DNA from: Trichosphaerium sp. ATCC 40318 | Taxonomy: Eukaryota > Discosea > Flabellinia > Trichosidae | DNA: 64,000 nt | Assembly: GCA_038496445.1 (NCBI GenBank) | Contig: JALMLS010000005.1 | Coordinates: 1-64,000, forward strand | Reading direction: 5' to 3' | Shown: positions 62,055-64,000 of the stretch, piece by piece | How the letters are laid out: every line of letters starts with the position of its first letter | Position numbering within the stretch: position 1 is the stretch's first letter | The notes under the pieces: model-generated | Database searches by the model: none | What the model was told of the DNA's origin: nothing | What the model saw: only the letters and a program-made list of their open reading frames with translations | Position numbers and translations under genes: made by a program

Positions 62055-63197
62055 CAACTTAGGACAGGTACTATTTTTTTTATTTTCGCTCCGGATATTT
62101 TCGGATTTTGACGGATATCGCCTACTTTACACGTTTTTTTCCAGATACTCTGTTCACTGTTGTCATGTGACCAAGATCCTACAGGTGGGTACCTAATGTG
62201 ACGTACAATACAAATTGCTTATGCATTCAGTGACATACAAACAGCTTTGAGAAACTTGCACTCTTCCATGAAACAGCACCTTGAAGATGGTACGAATGAG
62301 TACCAATTGAGGTGCTCAACACAACTTCTTTATTGTTATGGCATGAACATTAGCTCATCTTAGTTTGGGTACACTCCCTTTCAGAAACAGAGGGGCATTA
62401 TGTACTGTTCACAGCCTGTACATGCTCCATCTAAAAAAGGTATCCTTCCGCAATTGTAAATTGCTACCTTTGTATTCAGAATCATTGAAACAACACAATC
62501 AGCACAGACTGCCACAAAGAGAATATACAGATACCAGAGGTGTAATAATCCCCTCAACAAGATTAATTCAAACGACAAACCATTGGAGGAATGCAACGAA
62601 TCTGTAAGTACAAAGCAATTGCCAATTGTCAAATTTTTTTATCTGTTTTGTAATTTCAGTATGCAATTTTCACGGCATGGACATGTTTACTTTTTACATA
62701 TTAATTCCTATGATTGCTTTTGGCGTACAATTAGCAATTGTTCCGTAAACTGACACATTGCAAGTGTCACTTGACACTTGGTGTCAACAATTGTCAATTG
62801 CATAAACAGGGAGATAAGTACACTTCCTCCTGTTCCTACGAGCCATAAAACAAGTGTGCTCAAAGAATGTGGAAACAAATGAGCATTAAAAACATTGTAC
62901 AGCTCCTTCAATCTACACCACCAAAGGTACATGCTTCAATTTTCAAGTACCAAGTTTCTCTAAGAAGGCAATTTCCAGTTGCCCAACCTCATTGACATCA
63001 ATGCCATTAGGTACAGCTTTGACACTAAGCAAGGTGAGTGCACCATATTGCCAGCAGCTTTCACCAAACAAGGAAAAAACACCAATTGCCCTTAGTATAA
63101 TTCATCTCGTTATCCGGAAAAACAAGGAAAATTCCGACACACAACCGTCAAAAGCCGAAAATATCCGGAGCAAAAATAAAAAAAATAGTGCATGTCC
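62055..63197. mobile_element. Candidate transposable element flanked by inverted repeats of about 50 bp
   Basis: Left sequence starting GGACAGGTACTATTTTTTTT and running through GCTCCGGATATTTTCGG and TTTTGACGG (about 62055-62116) reappears in reverse complement at about 63146-63197, beginning GGACATGCACTATTTTTTTT. The two copies differ at several positions. The 1.0-kb interior has only short frames on both strands and no transposase I recognise, so this would be a non-autonomous element. A target-site duplication is unclear: ACTT is found on both sides within a few bases, but exact ends are uncertain. Confidence 0.5.
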
Positions 63198-63637
63198 ATA
63201 CTTAGTGATAGCGTCAAGACAAATAGAGTACACAAACAGACAAGAGCTTTAATCATTGCGAAACTGCAGTTTTCTGGAACAAATATCGAAAATGTTGCAA
63301 CAACTCTGTAGTAGTTTTGTAGTTTGTAATAACTCATAAGTCACGTCTGCGGTTTTAACGTTAAAGCATACCAAACTTGCATTTTTTGTCAACTACCAAA
63401 AAACTCATGTTATTTATTGCTTCCTAAGTCAATTAGAGTTGATGTGTTACCTATTCGGACTAGTAATTCATTGTCGGGCAAAAGATGGAACTTTGTACGA
63501 AATGCGATTTAAAGGGGTAGAACTCCACGAACTGCCTTGTAAATACGCTACATCTCCTTTACTACGCGCAAATACGTATCTGAGGCCGTTTCTTTTGGCT
63601 TTTTGATTAATTTTTATTTGTTCTCTTTTTCTTTAAA
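63198..63637. other. Intergenic region left of the last partial gene
   Basis: About 440 bases with no supported gene. It forms the 3' flank of the partial membrane-protein gene. Confidence 0.45.
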
Positions 63638-64000
63638 TTACACCTTACGCAGTAGCTCTCGTGTTCTTGATAAGATTGCTACGTGTGCGTCTTCATTATT
63701 TTCCCACAAAGTCACAGCGAAATATACAAATGCTGTGATCCAACATATAAGCCCAATGACAATATACGACAAAAGGTAACCAGCACAAGCTTTCCCAATG
63801 GGCCTTTTGAAAAAAAATCAAAACAAAAAAAAAAACTATTATCTTGACGTTTCTCTACAATAGGCCTCTGGTATCCTTAAACGTACCTTGGAGCGTTATA
63901 CCGTTGGAGTATTGTACCGCTTCTTGCTTGTGTTGTCCCTAATAATTATATTAGACATGAGGGATGGCTTTTTGAGTAAAATATGTCAAGTGCTTACCAG
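63638..64000 (-). CDS. Membrane protein, 3' end only
   Basis: The gene enters from the right edge. At least two exons lie in the window: a small one at about 63888-63940 (SGTILQRYNAP) and the last one at about 63807-63638 (GPIGKACAGYLL, a hydrophobic helix SYIVIGLICWITAFVYFAV, then LWENNEDAHVAILSRTRELLRKV, TAA 63640-63638). Both introns have GTACGT or GTAAGC donors and AG acceptors. A single C-terminal membrane helix and a short charged tail are visible; the family is not recognisable from this part. Confidence 0.6.

Noticed and set aside
62170-63110. Transposase gene inside the inverted-repeat element
   Set aside because: Frames on both strands are short, without DDE, HTH or other transposase features that I can recognise.

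Overview
The window is nuclear DNA from a eukaryote, most likely a unicellular protist. It is gene-dense, and most genes are split by short introns (about 30-120 nt), many with GTACGT or GTAAGT donors. Poly(A/T) runs are common in introns, stops are the standard three, and TTAGGG-like tracts are present. I cannot place the lineage. All exon structures were read by eye: domain calls are firmer than exact splice sites, and start codons are the least certain part.

Region 1 (1-9832) is a large inverted repeat. Two arms of about 3.76 kb (1-3768 and 6072-9832) flank an AT-rich, gene-poor centre of about 2.3 kb carrying TTAGGG-like tracts. Each arm holds a UTP5/WDR43-like ribosome-biogenesis gene and the 3' part of a J-domain gene. 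The right-hand copies are intact. Both left-hand copies carry single-base frameshifts.

Region 2 (9.1-28.2 kb) holds a DnaJ-X co-chaperone, a FYVE zinc-finger protein, a SOSS-B/hSSB1-like OB-fold protein, UTP13/TBL3, SKP1, an LYR-motif protein, a PIF1 helicase with C-terminal zinc knuckles, a poly(ADP-ribose) glycohydrolase, a tRNA-like locus whose halves are in reversed order, and an FAD/NAD(P) monooxygenase-like gene.

Region 3 (28.4-50.2 kb) holds two very large multidomain genes on the minus strand. One joins an SH3-like start, a RhoGAP fold, a myosin motor, a long disordered tail, a filamin repeat and a PH domain; both its GAP and ATPase catalytic residues look lost. The other joins a Ste20-type kinase, a filamin repeat, a coiled coil and arrestin-like domains. 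Between and beside them lie cysteinyl-tRNA synthetase, stomatin, an SLC19-type vitamin transporter, the exosome subunit RRP43 and ribosomal protein L34e.

Region 4 (50.4-64 kb) holds a GIGYF-like GYF protein with an apparent eIF4E-binding motif, an ATP-dependent DNA ligase preceded by PAR-binding (PBZ), BRCT and SWIM modules, a cysteine-rich multi-pass membrane protein, a mucin-like protein that may be GPI-anchored, a candidate inverted-repeat element and the end of another membrane protein.

Functional links inside the window are suggestive only. UTP5, UTP13, RRP43 and L34e serve ribosome production. PARG and the PBZ-containing ligase both concern poly(ADP-ribose) and DNA repair. The pseudo-myosin and the kinase share filamin-type repeats and could be cytoskeletal signalling scaffolds.
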